DNA from: Shewanella algae
Lineage (GTDB): Bacteria; Pseudomonadota; Gammaproteobacteria; Enterobacterales; Shewanellaceae
Reading direction: 5' to 3'
NCBI RefSeq assembly: GCF_009183365.2
Contig: NZ_CP068230.1
Location: forward strand, 3,129,001-3,193,000
Length of the DNA: 64,000 nucleotides
Shown one piece after another: positions 50,801 through 59,168 of the stretch. Every line of letters starts with the position of its first letter. Within the stretch, counting starts at the first letter, position 1. The notes below the pieces were generated by a model. The model ran no database searches and was not told where the DNA came from. It saw only the letters and a program-made list of their open reading frames with translations. The translations under genes and the position numbers were made by a program.

Positions 50801-52318
50801 TCACAATTGCGACTCAATAGGCAAAAGGCTGAGGATATCGGCACTGAGACGGCGCCAGAAACCGGCGGCAGGCTCATTATAGAACACCTCTTGTTTGGCA
50901 TCGTCGTGCCACACAAGCTCATCCTCCTCCAGCGCCAATCGGTAAGCATTGCGCAGTAAGGCGCCGCCCAGTTGCCGCTGCATGTGTTCGGCAAGCTTGG
51001 GCTGATGTAGCAGAATTCCCATTTCAGTATTGATCCAGGCAGAGCGGGGATCAAAATTGAACGAGCCGACGAACACATCTTTATCGTCCAGCACAAAAGT
51101 TTTGGCATGTAGACTGGTGCGTGAGCTGCCGCGCCATGAAGAAGGCTTATGGTCAGGGTCGGCCTTGACTTCATAGAGGCTGACACCGGCTTCCAGCAGT
51201 TGCCTACGATACTTCTTGTAGCCGGCATGCACGGCCACTACATCTGTGGCTGCCAGGCTATTGGTCACCACAGTAACCTCAATGCCATTGGCTACCGCCT
51301 GTGCCAGGGCATCGGCCCCTTTGGCGGTGGGCACAAAATAGGGCGAGATGATCAGTATGTTGTTTTCAACCTGGGACAGAAAACGACCAATATCGGCCAG
51401 CATCCAACTCTCGGGCTCGGCGCTGCGCAGCTTATCGGGCGGGTCAAACAACACCTTGGCTTCGCCCCAATACCAGTCGAGTTGCTGCTGCTCCATGTTG
51501 GTTATCAACTGGCTCTGCAACAGGCGCTGATAATAAGGGTGATCCTGCATCGCCTGCTGCTCCAGCCGCATCTTGGCATCGGCCTGCAGCAGTTTTTCCC
51601 GGGTCAGACGCTTGGGCAGCAGCTGCTCAAGTGGAATGGTCAGCGGCGCATTCCAGTAAAGATCAAACTGATCAGAGATAGCCGGTACGGCTTTTCCTAT
51701 GGCGAGCAAGTCAAAGTCACCGAACTCAAGTTCATCGTTGGCAGAAAAGTACTCATTGCCTATGTTGCGCCCTCCCACCACAGAAACCATGTTGTCCACC
51801 GTCAGCGACTTATTGTGCATTCTGTGGTTCAAGCGGGCGAAACTGAACAGCCAAGACAATCCTCTGAAGGTGCGGGAATATACCGGGTTATAGAGGCGAA
51901 CCTGAATATTGGGATGATGATTCAAGGCCGCCAGTCCGGATTCGAGCGGCGCACTCGTGGTGTCATCCAGCAGCAGCCTTACCCGCACACCGCGCTCAGC
52001 GGCTTCCAACAGTTGCCACACCAAGGTTTTGCCGGTTTCATCGGCCCGATAAATGTAGTACTGCAGATCGATACTGCTCTGGGCACTGCGGATAAGCGCC
52101 AACCTGGCAATAAAGGCATCGACACCTTCGGCCAACGGCAGCACGCCCGTCTGCGATGGGTGGATGGACAATTGAGGTTCCAGATAATCCAGCAAGACAG
52201 AACTCTCCGGCGTTGCCAGATAGCTGGAGTCGCTGTAAGCGGGATCTCGTGTCGGTGCCGAGCTACAGGCACTCAGCAAGGACAAGAGGATCAACAGTAT
52301 TCCAAACTGTGGCAACAT
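50801..52318 (-). CDS. Phospholipase D-superfamily lipoprotein (ClsC/YmdC-like)
   Basis: A protein of about 505 residues with a lipoprotein signal (LILLSLLSACSS, lipobox Cys). Two HKD active sites are present: HNKSLTVDN with VVGGRNIGNEYF, and LHAKTFVLDDKDVFVGSFN with DPRSAWINTEMG. This matches cardiolipin synthase C-type enzymes, which make cardiolipin from phosphatidylglycerol and phosphatidylethanolamine. The start is uncertain: ATG at 52318 gives the best signal peptide, an ATG at 52357 is also open. Confidence 0.85.
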   Translation of the reverse strand: MLPQFGILLILLSLLSACSSAPTRDPAYSDSSYLATPESSVLLDYLEPQLSIHPSQTGVLPLAEGVDAFIARLALIRSAQSSIDLQYYIYRADETGKTLVWQLLEAAERGVRVRLLLDDTTSAPLESGLAALNHHPNIQVRLYNPVYSRTFRGLSWLFSFARLNHRMHNKSLTVDNMVSVVGGRNIGNEYFSANDELEFGDFDLLAIGKAVPAISDQFDLYWNAPLTIPLEQLLPKRLTREKLLQADAKMRLEQQAMQDHPYYQRLLQSQLITNMEQQQLDWYWGEAKVLFDPPDKLRSAEPESWMLADIGRFLSQVENNILIISPYFVPTAKGADALAQAVANGIEVTVVTNSLAATDVVAVHAGYKKYRRQLLEAGVSLYEVKADPDHKPSSWRGSSRTSLHAKTFVLDDKDVFVGSFNFDPRSAWINTEMGILLHQPKLAEHMQRQLGGALLRNAYRLALEEDELVWHDDAKQEVFYNEPAAGFWRRLSADILSLLPIESQL

Positions 52319-52402
52319 TTTGAATATTCTTCGAAATAGTGAAGAGTATTCAAGCATTAATTCGTTCCGGGATCCAGCATTCCCGCCTCCAGCTCTGGCT
52401 TG

Positions 52403-52864
52403 CTATTCCTGTAAAGCATAGAGCACATCGAACACAAACTGATCCCAGCCATGGGATTCAAAGGCAGCATCGGCCACCGCTCGAATACGGGCAACCGCAT
52501 GCAGCGGTGCCACACCATGTTCCATCAGATAGTAGGCCAGCAACAGACAGGTACGGTTTTGCCCAGACTCGCAATGAACCAGTACCCCTAGCCCGGCTGC
52601 ACGCTGGCGCTTGATAAAGTCGAGCGCCTTGGGCAACTGCTCGACACAGAGCCGTAAATCGGCATCCAGCGGGGTTTCTCCACTCGGCAAAGGGATACAG
52701 GCAAACTCAAATGGCGACTGAGGCCAATCGGCCGCCACATTTTCAGCCAGGGAAAGAATCGCGCCTATCCCGGAGCGCTGCAGCTCATCGAGATCCCAGT
52801 TCTGGCCTGCTGGGCCCCGGCTTCCTGCCAACTCTCCCTCTTCCAGCCAAAAGAGTGGTTGCAT
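52403..52864 (-). CDS. Dual-specificity / tyrosine phosphatase-like protein
   Basis: A 153-residue Cys-based phosphatase. The P-loop VHCESGQNRTCLLLAYYLM fits HCxxGxxRT with catalytic Cys and Arg. A general-acid Asp may lie in the PLPSGETPLDADL loop. It is cytosolic. Substrate is unknown; small members dephosphorylate proteins, inositol phosphates or RNA ends. It lies between ogt and the phospholipase D-like gene on the same strand. Confidence 0.85.
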   Translation of the reverse strand: MQPLFWLEEGELAGSRGPAGQNWDLDELQRSGIGAILSLAENVAADWPQSPFEFACIPLPSGETPLDADLRLCVEQLPKALDFIKRQRAAGLGVLVHCESGQNRTCLLLAYYLMEHGVAPLHAVARIRAVADAAFESHGWDQFVFDVLYALQE

Positions 52865-52951
52865 CTGTGTTTTCCTCAGTAATACGCGACTTCAGTCAGG
52901 CTTCAGAATACCTCAAATCGCCAGAGGATTTCGTTGATTTATGCCAAAAGA

Positions 52952-53521
52952 TTAACTTGGACGACCTGCTTCCAAGTCAAGCAGTTGTTGCTTCATGGCC
53001 AGGCCCCAGGCATAACCGGTCAACTTGCCATCCTTGCCTATGACTCTGTGACAAGGCACGATAATCGCTATCGGGTTGGCGCCATTGGCAGTGCCGACTG
53101 CGCGGACCGCTTTCGGGTTATCAATCTTTATGGCCAGCTCGCCGTAACTGGTGAAGCTGCCGTAGGACAAACCCACCAACGCCTGCCAAACGGTGCGTTG
53201 AAAGCGTGTCCCCTTGGGAGCCAAAGGCAACTCGAAGACCTGTCTGGCACCGGCAAAATACTCCAATAGCTGGCTCTTGGTCTGCGCCAATATCGCCTCA
53301 GCCCGCGCCTTTTGCGCCGCATTCGCGCTCGCCAGCGGGATCCGGCGCTCTCTGTCATCCCCCGTCAAAACCGACAGATGTGACAGCCCATGGGGCCCCG
53401 CAGCAAGCCATAGCCGGCCCACAGCCGAATCCATGATAAGCTCCGCTACCGGCACCAATTCTGCTGCCGGCCACTCTTTACTCAGCGATACGGCCAAGCT
53501 CGGTTTATCTTGTGTATTCAT
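52952..53521 (-). CDS. ogt: Methylated-DNA--protein-cysteine methyltransferase
   Basis: Suicide repair protein that takes methyl groups from O6-methylguanine. The 189-residue protein has PKGTRFQRTVWQALVGLSYGSFTSYGELA, the DNA-binding helix around KAVRAVGTANGANP, and the acceptor motif PCHRVIGKDGKLTGYAWG. It lies 106 bases after the Ada/AlkA fusion gene on the same strand, giving an alkylation-repair pair. Confidence 0.96.
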   Translation of the reverse strand: MNTQDKPSLAVSLSKEWPAAELVPVAELIMDSAVGRLWLAAGPHGLSHLSVLTGDDRERRIPLASANAAQKARAEAILAQTKSQLLEYFAGARQVFELPLAPKGTRFQRTVWQALVGLSYGSFTSYGELAIKIDNPKAVRAVGTANGANPIAIIVPCHRVIGKDGKLTGYAWGLAMKQQLLDLEAGRPS

Positions 53522-53627
53522 AGGATTAATCCCTTGATTTTATGGCTTTTGAATAGGAGTTTGACCCTGATGCCTGTCACCTCTGCAACCCATCTCAGAG
53601 CTCTTCATTCATTGCTATTAATGGGTT

Positions 53628-55241
53628 CTATGCCGACTGCCAAAGTTGTAGAGTAAGATAACTGCCCCAGGGCGACGCCGCTTCAGTGACACCTTGCAGT
53701 AACGCTTGGTAATGGGCCGCACTTTTCTTGGCGTCACTCTTGTTGTCCATACTTTTCTTGTCAGCACTTTTCTTGCCTTTATGCTGACCAACTGCACCTT
53801 GTTTAGCCGAATCCGGGTTGAGTTGAGCCAAGTTCCCGTTTACCCCGGTCGAGATTGCCGTTTTACCAAACAGCGTCAGCAGACGTTTACGGATTATCAA
53901 ATCGCCGCCGAGCAACACATCAGGATCCGACAACCCGCGCATTCTGGCGTAGGCTATGGTCCAGGGGCCAATCCCTTTCAAACTGAGCCAAGCCTCGGGC
54001 TCGGTATCACCATGCTCAAGCTGAAAACGCGCCAACTCAGCCAATGCCGTCTTTCTGCTTCCGGGCATTTTCAACTCGTCAAAGTCCGCCGCCAACATGC
54101 TTTCTGGCTCGGGAAAGAAGCTGATTTCGCGCCCGGCGATAACTCGCCTCTCACCTCTGACAGCCACCAACTGCCCCAACAGTTTTGTGGCTTGGGTAAC
54201 GCTGACCTGCTGGCCCAGAACAGCCCGCACCCCGGCTTCAAACAGAGAGCCTACTGCCGGCAGCCTCAGCCCCGGCTCCCAACCAAAGGTGGAGTCTGCC
54301 AGTGTGAGAGGTTGCAACACTTGCTCAACCTGCTGCATATCAGCGTCGAGATCCAATATCCTTCTTATCCGATTGACCAATACCGGTAACAAGCTAAACT
54401 CGGCGCCCTCTTCCAATGCCAGGGTAACTGCGACTCTATTTTGCGAGGCCTGCAACTCGGCAAAAAACCAAGCTTTGAACCCGCCTTTGTCGCTGTTGAG
54501 TAACAGGCTGCGACCATAGCCCTGGCGGCCATCAAGTTCAAACCACTCCATTCCTGTTACCGCCCGCAGGCGATAGAAATCAAGCAACGCTTGCCAGGCA
54601 TATGGCGGCCGGTAACTCAAAAAAAGTTGCAGCCTGTTACTGTCGTCCATTTGCGTATCAGCGCTGCGTCTGAGCGCCGACGGGGTAAGCTGCAGCTGAC
54701 TCTGAAACACTTCGTTGAAGCGGCGAATGCTCGTGTATCCCGCAGCCAAGGCCACCTGCGTGATAGGGAGCCGGGTTTGGTGCAGCAGCTGCTTGGCAAA
54801 CATCAACTGCTGAAACGCAGCGTATTGCTTGGGAGACAGGCCCAGCGCTTCGACAAACAGCTTGCGCAGATAACGACTGCTGATCCCGAGGCGCTGTGCC
54901 AAGTGCTCGACACCTTTCGCCGACTCGCCGCTCAAGGCGCCCTGCTCTATCAGGGTTACCGCCCGCTCCAGCGTGGTTCTCGTGCCTTTCCAGGCACAGG
55001 AGCCGGGCGCGCTTTCCGGCCGGCAACGCAAACAGGGGCGCAAACCTTGATTTGCCGCGGCGGCGGCCGAGAAAAAGTAATCGACATTTTCCTCTTTCGG
55101 CGCCACCGCCGGGCAGATAGGCCGGCAATAGATCCCCGTCGTCTTCACCCCGATAAAGAAGCGGCCATCAAACCTGGGATCGCGACTAAGTCTCGCCCGG
55201 CGACAGGTGTCGGTGCTGAGCTCGGTAAAAATCGTCATCAT
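53628..55241 (-). CDS. Ada N-domain / AraC HTH / AlkA glycosylase fusion
   Basis: A 537-residue alkylation-response protein. Domains in order: Ada zinc domain (about 10-80; ligands Cys39, Cys43, Cys70 and Cys73; Cys39 in GIYCRP is the methyl-phosphotriester acceptor); AraC helix-turn-helix (about 90-190); AlkA N-terminal domain (about 200-320); HhH-GPD glycosylase (about 325-535; VLGQQVSV, LKGIGPWTIAYARMRGL, catalytic Asp in GGDLIIRK). It likely senses methylated DNA, activates genes and excises 3-methyladenine. Odd: a Lys/Ser/Asp-rich insertion of about 50 residues (KKSADKKSMDNKSDAKKSAA) interrupts the last part of the glycosylase domain before SPWGSYLTLQLWQS. Confidence 0.92.
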   Translation of the reverse strand: MMTIFTELSTDTCRRARLSRDPRFDGRFFIGVKTTGIYCRPICPAVAPKEENVDYFFSAAAAANQGLRPCLRCRPESAPGSCAWKGTRTTLERAVTLIEQGALSGESAKGVEHLAQRLGISSRYLRKLFVEALGLSPKQYAAFQQLMFAKQLLHQTRLPITQVALAAGYTSIRRFNEVFQSQLQLTPSALRRSADTQMDDSNRLQLFLSYRPPYAWQALLDFYRLRAVTGMEWFELDGRQGYGRSLLLNSDKGGFKAWFFAELQASQNRVAVTLALEEGAEFSLLPVLVNRIRRILDLDADMQQVEQVLQPLTLADSTFGWEPGLRLPAVGSLFEAGVRAVLGQQVSVTQATKLLGQLVAVRGERRVIAGREISFFPEPESMLAADFDELKMPGSRKTALAELARFQLEHGDTEPEAWLSLKGIGPWTIAYARMRGLSDPDVLLGGDLIIRKRLLTLFGKTAISTGVNGNLAQLNPDSAKQGAVGQHKGKKSADKKSMDNKSDAKKSAAHYQALLQGVTEAASPWGSYLTLQLWQSA

Positions 55242-55507
55242 CTGTTTCGCTATCGTCTATAACCTGGATGCAGATTACCCCGCGAACACGGGGGAAACCA
55301 GCGGAAAACGGAACTGAACCCCGAGACCAAACCCAAACTATTGATCCGGAATAATAGCTGCCCTACAGATAAAAATTGGGTATGCTGGAACGGCTTGAAT
55401 AAAAATCACTCCAGATCCGCAAGGCCCGATGTCTGCCCGCATAACCGGGCAAGAATCATTCTTTGCCAAGAGATAAATCGCCCATAACAGTTTGCCAAGA
55501 GAAGGCC

Positions 55508-57349
55508 ATGATAAAGACGTTGTTTTCCCGCTTTGAACACTGGACGGATCCACTGCCGGATATAGAACCATCTCCGCCGCCCAAAGGGCTCTATGCTTTT
55601 TGCCGCCACTACACCAAAGGTTTCGAGCGACCGCTGATATTGATGTCAATATTGACCGCAATTCTGGCCATGCTGGAAGTGTCGCTGTTTGGCTTTATGG
55701 GGCAGTTGGTTGATTGGCTGGTAGACAAGGATCCACAAACCCTGCTGCAGGATGAAGGACTCAAGTTACTCGGCATGACCTTGCTGGTACTCGTGCTCTT
55801 GCCTGTACTCATCTTGCTGCACGCCTTGATTGTCTACCAAAGTCTGCTGGGCAACTATCCGATGGCTATCCGCTGGCTGGCGCACAAATACCTGTTGAAA
55901 CAGAGTGTTTCCTTCTATCAGGACGACTTTGCCGGCCGCATTGCCACCAAGGTGATGCAAACCTCTCTGGCGGTGCGGGAAACCGTGATGAAACTCTTGG
56001 ACGTGCTGGTCTACATAATGGTGTATTTCACCTCCATGTTGGTGATGATAGCCAGTGCCGATATGCGCTTGATGCTGCCCATGTTGGCATGGCTTGCCAT
56101 CTATATCGGCCTGCAGTGGTATTTCGTGCCCAAGCTGAAAGCCGTGTCTACCGAGCAGGCCGATGCCCGCTCAACCATGACGGGTCGAATCGTCGACAGC
56201 TACACCAATATTGCCACGGTCAAACTCTTCTCCCACACCCAACAGGAAGCCGAATACGCTCAGTCGAGCATGAAAACCTTCCTGGATACCGTGCACCGGC
56301 AGATGCGTCTGGTCACCGGAATTAACGTCAGTGTGCAGCTACTGAACTATTTCCTGGCCTTTAGCGTGGCAGCCGTATCCATCTGGCTCTGGAGCGACAG
56401 TGCCATCAGTGTCGGCGCCATAGCGATTGCCGTCAGCCTGGCTCTGCGCCTCAACGGCATGTCGCAATGGATAATGTGGGAAATCAGCTCACTGTTTGAA
56501 AATATAGGGACAGTGGCCGATGGTATGAGCACCCTGTCCAAACCCACCCGCATTCTGGATGCTGAAGACGCCAAAGCCATTTTGGTTGAGCAAGGGCAAA
56601 TCGATTTCGATAAGGTCAGCTTTCACTATGGAGAACAGAGCGGCGTGCTGGAAGGCCTGGATTTACAGATCAAGCCAGGTGAAAAAGTCGGACTGGTGGG
56701 TCGCTCGGGTGCCGGTAAGTCCACCTTGGTCAATCTGCTGATGCGTTTTCATGATGTGGAAAAGGGAAAAATTCTGATAGATGGTCAGGATATACGTAAA
56801 GTCACCCAGGATTCGCTGCGCTCACAGATAGGCATGGTGACTCAGGATACCTCCTTGCTGCACAGATCCATCAGAGAAAATATTCTTTATGGTCGTCCCG
56901 ATGCCACGGAAGAGGAACTGGAGCAGGCTATCATTAAGGCCCAGGCCAGTGAGTTTATCGCCTCTTTGACAGATCCGTCGGGAAATACCGGGCTGGATGC
57001 CCAGGTGGGTGAACGGGGTGTCAAATTATCCGGCGGTCAAAGGCAGCGTATTGCCATCGCCAGAGTGCTATTGAAAGATGCGCCAATCCTGATCCTGGAT
57101 GAAGCCACCTCGGCACTCGACTCGGAAGTGGAAGCGGCAATTCAGGAAAGCCTCTATCAACTGATGGAAGGAAAAACCGTTATCGCTATCGCTCACAGGC
57201 TATCAACCATAGCCGCTATGGATAGATTGATAGTGCTGGATCAGGGCAAAGTCGTCGAACAAGGCAGCCATCAGGAACTGATCCGCAGCAAAGGGATTTA
57301 CGCCCAGCTGTGGGCCCACCAAACAGGCGGTTTTATTGGTGTAGACTAA
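55508..57349 (+). CDS. ABC exporter (fused membrane and ATPase domains)
   Basis: A 613-residue half-transporter of the MsbA/multidrug type, working as a dimer. Six membrane helices occupy about 30-350. The nucleotide-binding domain has Walker A LVGRSGAGKST, Q-loop GMVTQDTSLLHRSIRENILYG, signature KLSGGQRQRIAIARVLL, Walker B ILILDEATSALD and H-loop AHRLST. Substrate unknown. GAAGG lies before the ATG at 55508. Monocistronic with its own terminator. Confidence 0.93.
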   Translation: MIKTLFSRFEHWTDPLPDIEPSPPPKGLYAFCRHYTKGFERPLILMSILTAILAMLEVSLFGFMGQLVDWLVDKDPQTLLQDEGLKLLGMTLLVLVLLPVLILLHALIVYQSLLGNYPMAIRWLAHKYLLKQSVSFYQDDFAGRIATKVMQTSLAVRETVMKLLDVLVYIMVYFTSMLVMIASADMRLMLPMLAWLAIYIGLQWYFVPKLKAVSTEQADARSTMTGRIVDSYTNIATVKLFSHTQQEAEYAQSSMKTFLDTVHRQMRLVTGINVSVQLLNYFLAFSVAAVSIWLWSDSAISVGAIAIAVSLALRLNGMSQWIMWEISSLFENIGTVADGMSTLSKPTRILDAEDAKAILVEQGQIDFDKVSFHYGEQSGVLEGLDLQIKPGEKVGLVGRSGAGKSTLVNLLMRFHDVEKGKILIDGQDIRKVTQDSLRSQIGMVTQDTSLLHRSIRENILYGRPDATEEELEQAIIKAQASEFIASLTDPSGNTGLDAQVGERGVKLSGGQRQRIAIARVLLKDAPILILDEATSALDSEVEAAIQESLYQLMEGKTVIAIAHRLSTIAAMDRLIVLDQGKVVEQGSHQELIRSKGIYAQLWAHQTGGFIGVD

Positions 57350-57393
57350 AATATCTATATACCGCCCTGCTTTTCAGCATAGAACAACATTCC

Positions 57394-57422
57394 AGGAAGC
57401 CATCGCGGCTTCCTGTTTTTTT
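57394..57422 (+). terminator. Terminator of the ABC exporter gene
   Basis: Stem AGGAAGCC, short loop, stem GGCTTCCT, followed by GTTTTTTT. Confidence 0.88.
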
Positions 57423-57691
57423 AGCCTTCCATGTAAAGAGACACTTACCTTGACTAACAGTGACTTGCTTACTCGAGTAGCGACTTTTTACTCAAGTAGT
57501 AACTCGGCGGGTATCCGGGCAAAACAATCTGGCGTATCGGTAGTGAAGCCTGAGCCTGATAAGAGCAGTTAATAAGATCTGCATTTTGGGGCCATGTCTC
57601 GATACATGGTTGGACAAATACTCTAACAATCAATCCATTCGGGGTTAGAGCGTGCTGTTTTGATAGGAAGCAAACGTTAAAGGACAGATAA
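57423..57691. other. Intergenic region, no gene recognised
   Basis: About 270 bases between the ABC exporter terminator and the tRNA terminator. There is a near-repeat of TACTCGAGTAG and TACTCAAGTAG (about 57470-57500) and a seven-base inverted repeat CTCTAAC/GTTAGAG. A minus-strand frame across it has no ribosome-binding site and begins in the terminator, so I do not call a gene. Confidence 0.4.
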
Positions 57692-57714
57692 CAAAAAACC
57701 ACCCTGAGGTGGTT
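57692..57714 (-). terminator. Terminator of the tRNA array
   Basis: Minus-strand stem AACCACC, loop TCAG, stem GGTGGTT, followed by TTTTG, 25 bases after the last tRNA. Confidence 0.88.
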
Positions 57715-57739
57715 AGTGTTTCTCTTGAAGGAGAATCTT

Positions 57740-57815
<76 letters not shown>

Positions 57816-57850
57816 GAAATTCTGTCAAAAACAAAATCTCTTGGAAAATG

Positions 57851-57926
57851 TGGCATCCCCTAGGGGATTCGAACCCCTGTTACCGCCGTGAAAGGGCGGT
57901 GTCCTAGGCCTCTAGACGAAGGGGAC
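57851..57926 (-). tRNA. tRNA-Glu(TTC), copy 1
   Basis: 76 bases with encoded CCA. Anticodon arm CCGCC-CTTTCAC-GGCGG gives anticodon TTC. T-loop GGTTCGAAT. A 35-base spacer separates it from the adjacent Ala copy, the same spacer as at the other Ala-Glu pairs. Confidence 0.97.
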
Positions 57927-57963
57927 CCCGGACTCACTGTTTAACCTCTGTGATAAGAGTATT

Positions 57964-58039
<76 letters not shown>

Positions 58040-58074
58040 GAAATTCTGTCAAAAACAAAATCTCTCGGAAAATG

Positions 58075-58150
58075 TGGCATCCCCTAGGGGATTCGAACCC
58101 CTGTTACCGCCGTGAAAGGGCGGTGTCCTAGGCCTCTAGACGAAGGGGAC
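58075..58150 (-). tRNA. tRNA-Glu(TTC), copy 2
   Basis: Identical to Glu copy 1; anticodon TTC; CCA encoded; 35 bases from Ala copy 2. Confidence 0.97.
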
Positions 58151-58211
58151 CCCGGACTCACGTTTTAGACTCTGTGAAAGGAGTACAGGTTTTGCGAAAC
58201 ACTGCAAAATG

Positions 58212-58287
58212 TGGCATCCCCTAGGGGATTCGAACCCCTGTTACCGCCGTGAAAGGGCGGTGTCCTAGGCCTCTAGACGAAGGGGAC
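58212..58287 (-). tRNA. tRNA-Glu(TTC), copy 3
   Basis: Identical tRNA body; anticodon TTC; CCA encoded. This is the intact counterpart of the altered copy at 58573-58663, at the same place in the duplicated unit. Confidence 0.97.
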
Positions 58288-58324
58288 CCTGGACTCACTG
58301 TTTAACCTCTGTGATAAGAGTATT

Positions 58325-58400
<76 letters not shown>

Positions 58401-58435
58401 GAAATTCTGTCAAAAACAAAATCTCTCGAAAAATG

Positions 58436-58511
58436 TGGCATCCCCTAGGGGATTCGAACCCCTGTTACCGCCGTGAAAGGGCGGTGTCCTAGGCCTCTAG
58501 ACGAAGGGGAC
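58436..58511 (-). tRNA. tRNA-Glu(TTC), copy 4
   Basis: Identical to the other intact Glu copies; anticodon TTC; CCA encoded; 35 bases from Ala copy 3. Confidence 0.97.
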
Positions 58512-58572
58512 CCCGGACTCACGTTTTAGACTCTGTGAAAGGAGTACAGGTTTTGCGAAACACTGCAAAATG

Positions 58573-58663
58573 TGGCATCCCTTAGCGGATTCGAACCACG
58601 GTTACCGCCGATTCTCTCCCCAAGGAAAGTGGGCGGTGTCCTAGGCCTCTAGGCTAAACCAAC
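58573..58663 (-). pseudogene. Remodelled tRNA-Glu copy with extended anticodon arm
   Basis: A 91-base relative of tRNA-Glu. The D arm, the GGTTCGAAT T-loop and the 3' GATGCCA end are kept. The seven-base anticodon loop is replaced by 22 bases that can form a six-pair extension (CTTTCC/GGAGAG) closed by TTGG, leaving no normal anticodon; an alternative fold, CCCA-CTTTCCT-TGGG, would show TTC. The 5' acceptor strand is changed (GTTGGTT) with two mismatches against AAGGGAT, but pairs 6-7 remain T-A. There are about ten substitutions plus the 15-base insertion, while the flanking spacers are identical to neighbours. Most likely a pseudogene; a tRNA-like RNA is possible. Confidence 0.8.
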
Positions 58664-58723
58664 CCCGGACTCACTGTTTAACCTCTGTGATAAGAGTACA
58701 GGTTTTACTAAACACTGCGAAAA

Positions 58724-58799
58724 TGGCATCCCCTAGGGGATTCGAACCCCTGTTACCGCCGTGAAAGGGCGGTGTCCTAGGCCTCTAGACGAAGGGGAC
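58724..58799 (-). tRNA. tRNA-Glu(TTC), copy 5
   Basis: 76 bases, anticodon TTC, CCA encoded. It and copy 6 form a tandem pair with period 136. Confidence 0.97.
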
Positions 58800-58859
58800 C
58801 CCGGACTCACTGTTTAACCTCTGTGATAAGAGTACAGGTTTTACTAAACACTGCGAAAA

Positions 58860-58935
58860 TGGCATCCCCTAGGGGATTCGAACCCCTGTTACCGCCGTGA
58901 AAGGGCGGTGTCCTAGGCCTCTAGACGAAGGGGAC
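58860..58935 (-). tRNA. tRNA-Glu(TTC), copy 6
   Basis: 76 bases, anticodon TTC, CCA encoded. Second tRNA from the promoter. Confidence 0.97.
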
Positions 58936-58986
58936 CCCGGACTTAAGCATTTAAACTCGGCTTAAAAAGAGCTTATTGAGAGAAGT

Positions 58987-59062
<76 letters not shown>

Positions 59063-59131
59063 AAGCTATCTCTCATTACATTTGAGTGTACTGCCAGCAA
59101 CTTGCTGCCCTGTGTCTCAACTGCGAGGCGC

Positions 59132-59160
59132 ATTCTATGCAGCACACCCAAATGTGTCAA
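59132..59160 (-). promoter_or_regulatory. Consensus sigma-70 promoter of the tRNA array
   Basis: On the minus strand TTGACA (59160-59155), 17-base spacer, TAGAAT (59137-59132), followed by the GC-rich discriminator GCGCCTCGC. This is the classic stable-RNA promoter type under stringent control. It starts nine bases after the gltX stop codon. Confidence 0.9.
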
Positions 59161-59168
59161 CGCCTTTT

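Noticed and set aside
57469..57702. Minus-strand frame of 77 codons before the tRNA array
   Set aside because: It starts within the tRNA terminator hairpin and lacks a ribosome-binding site.
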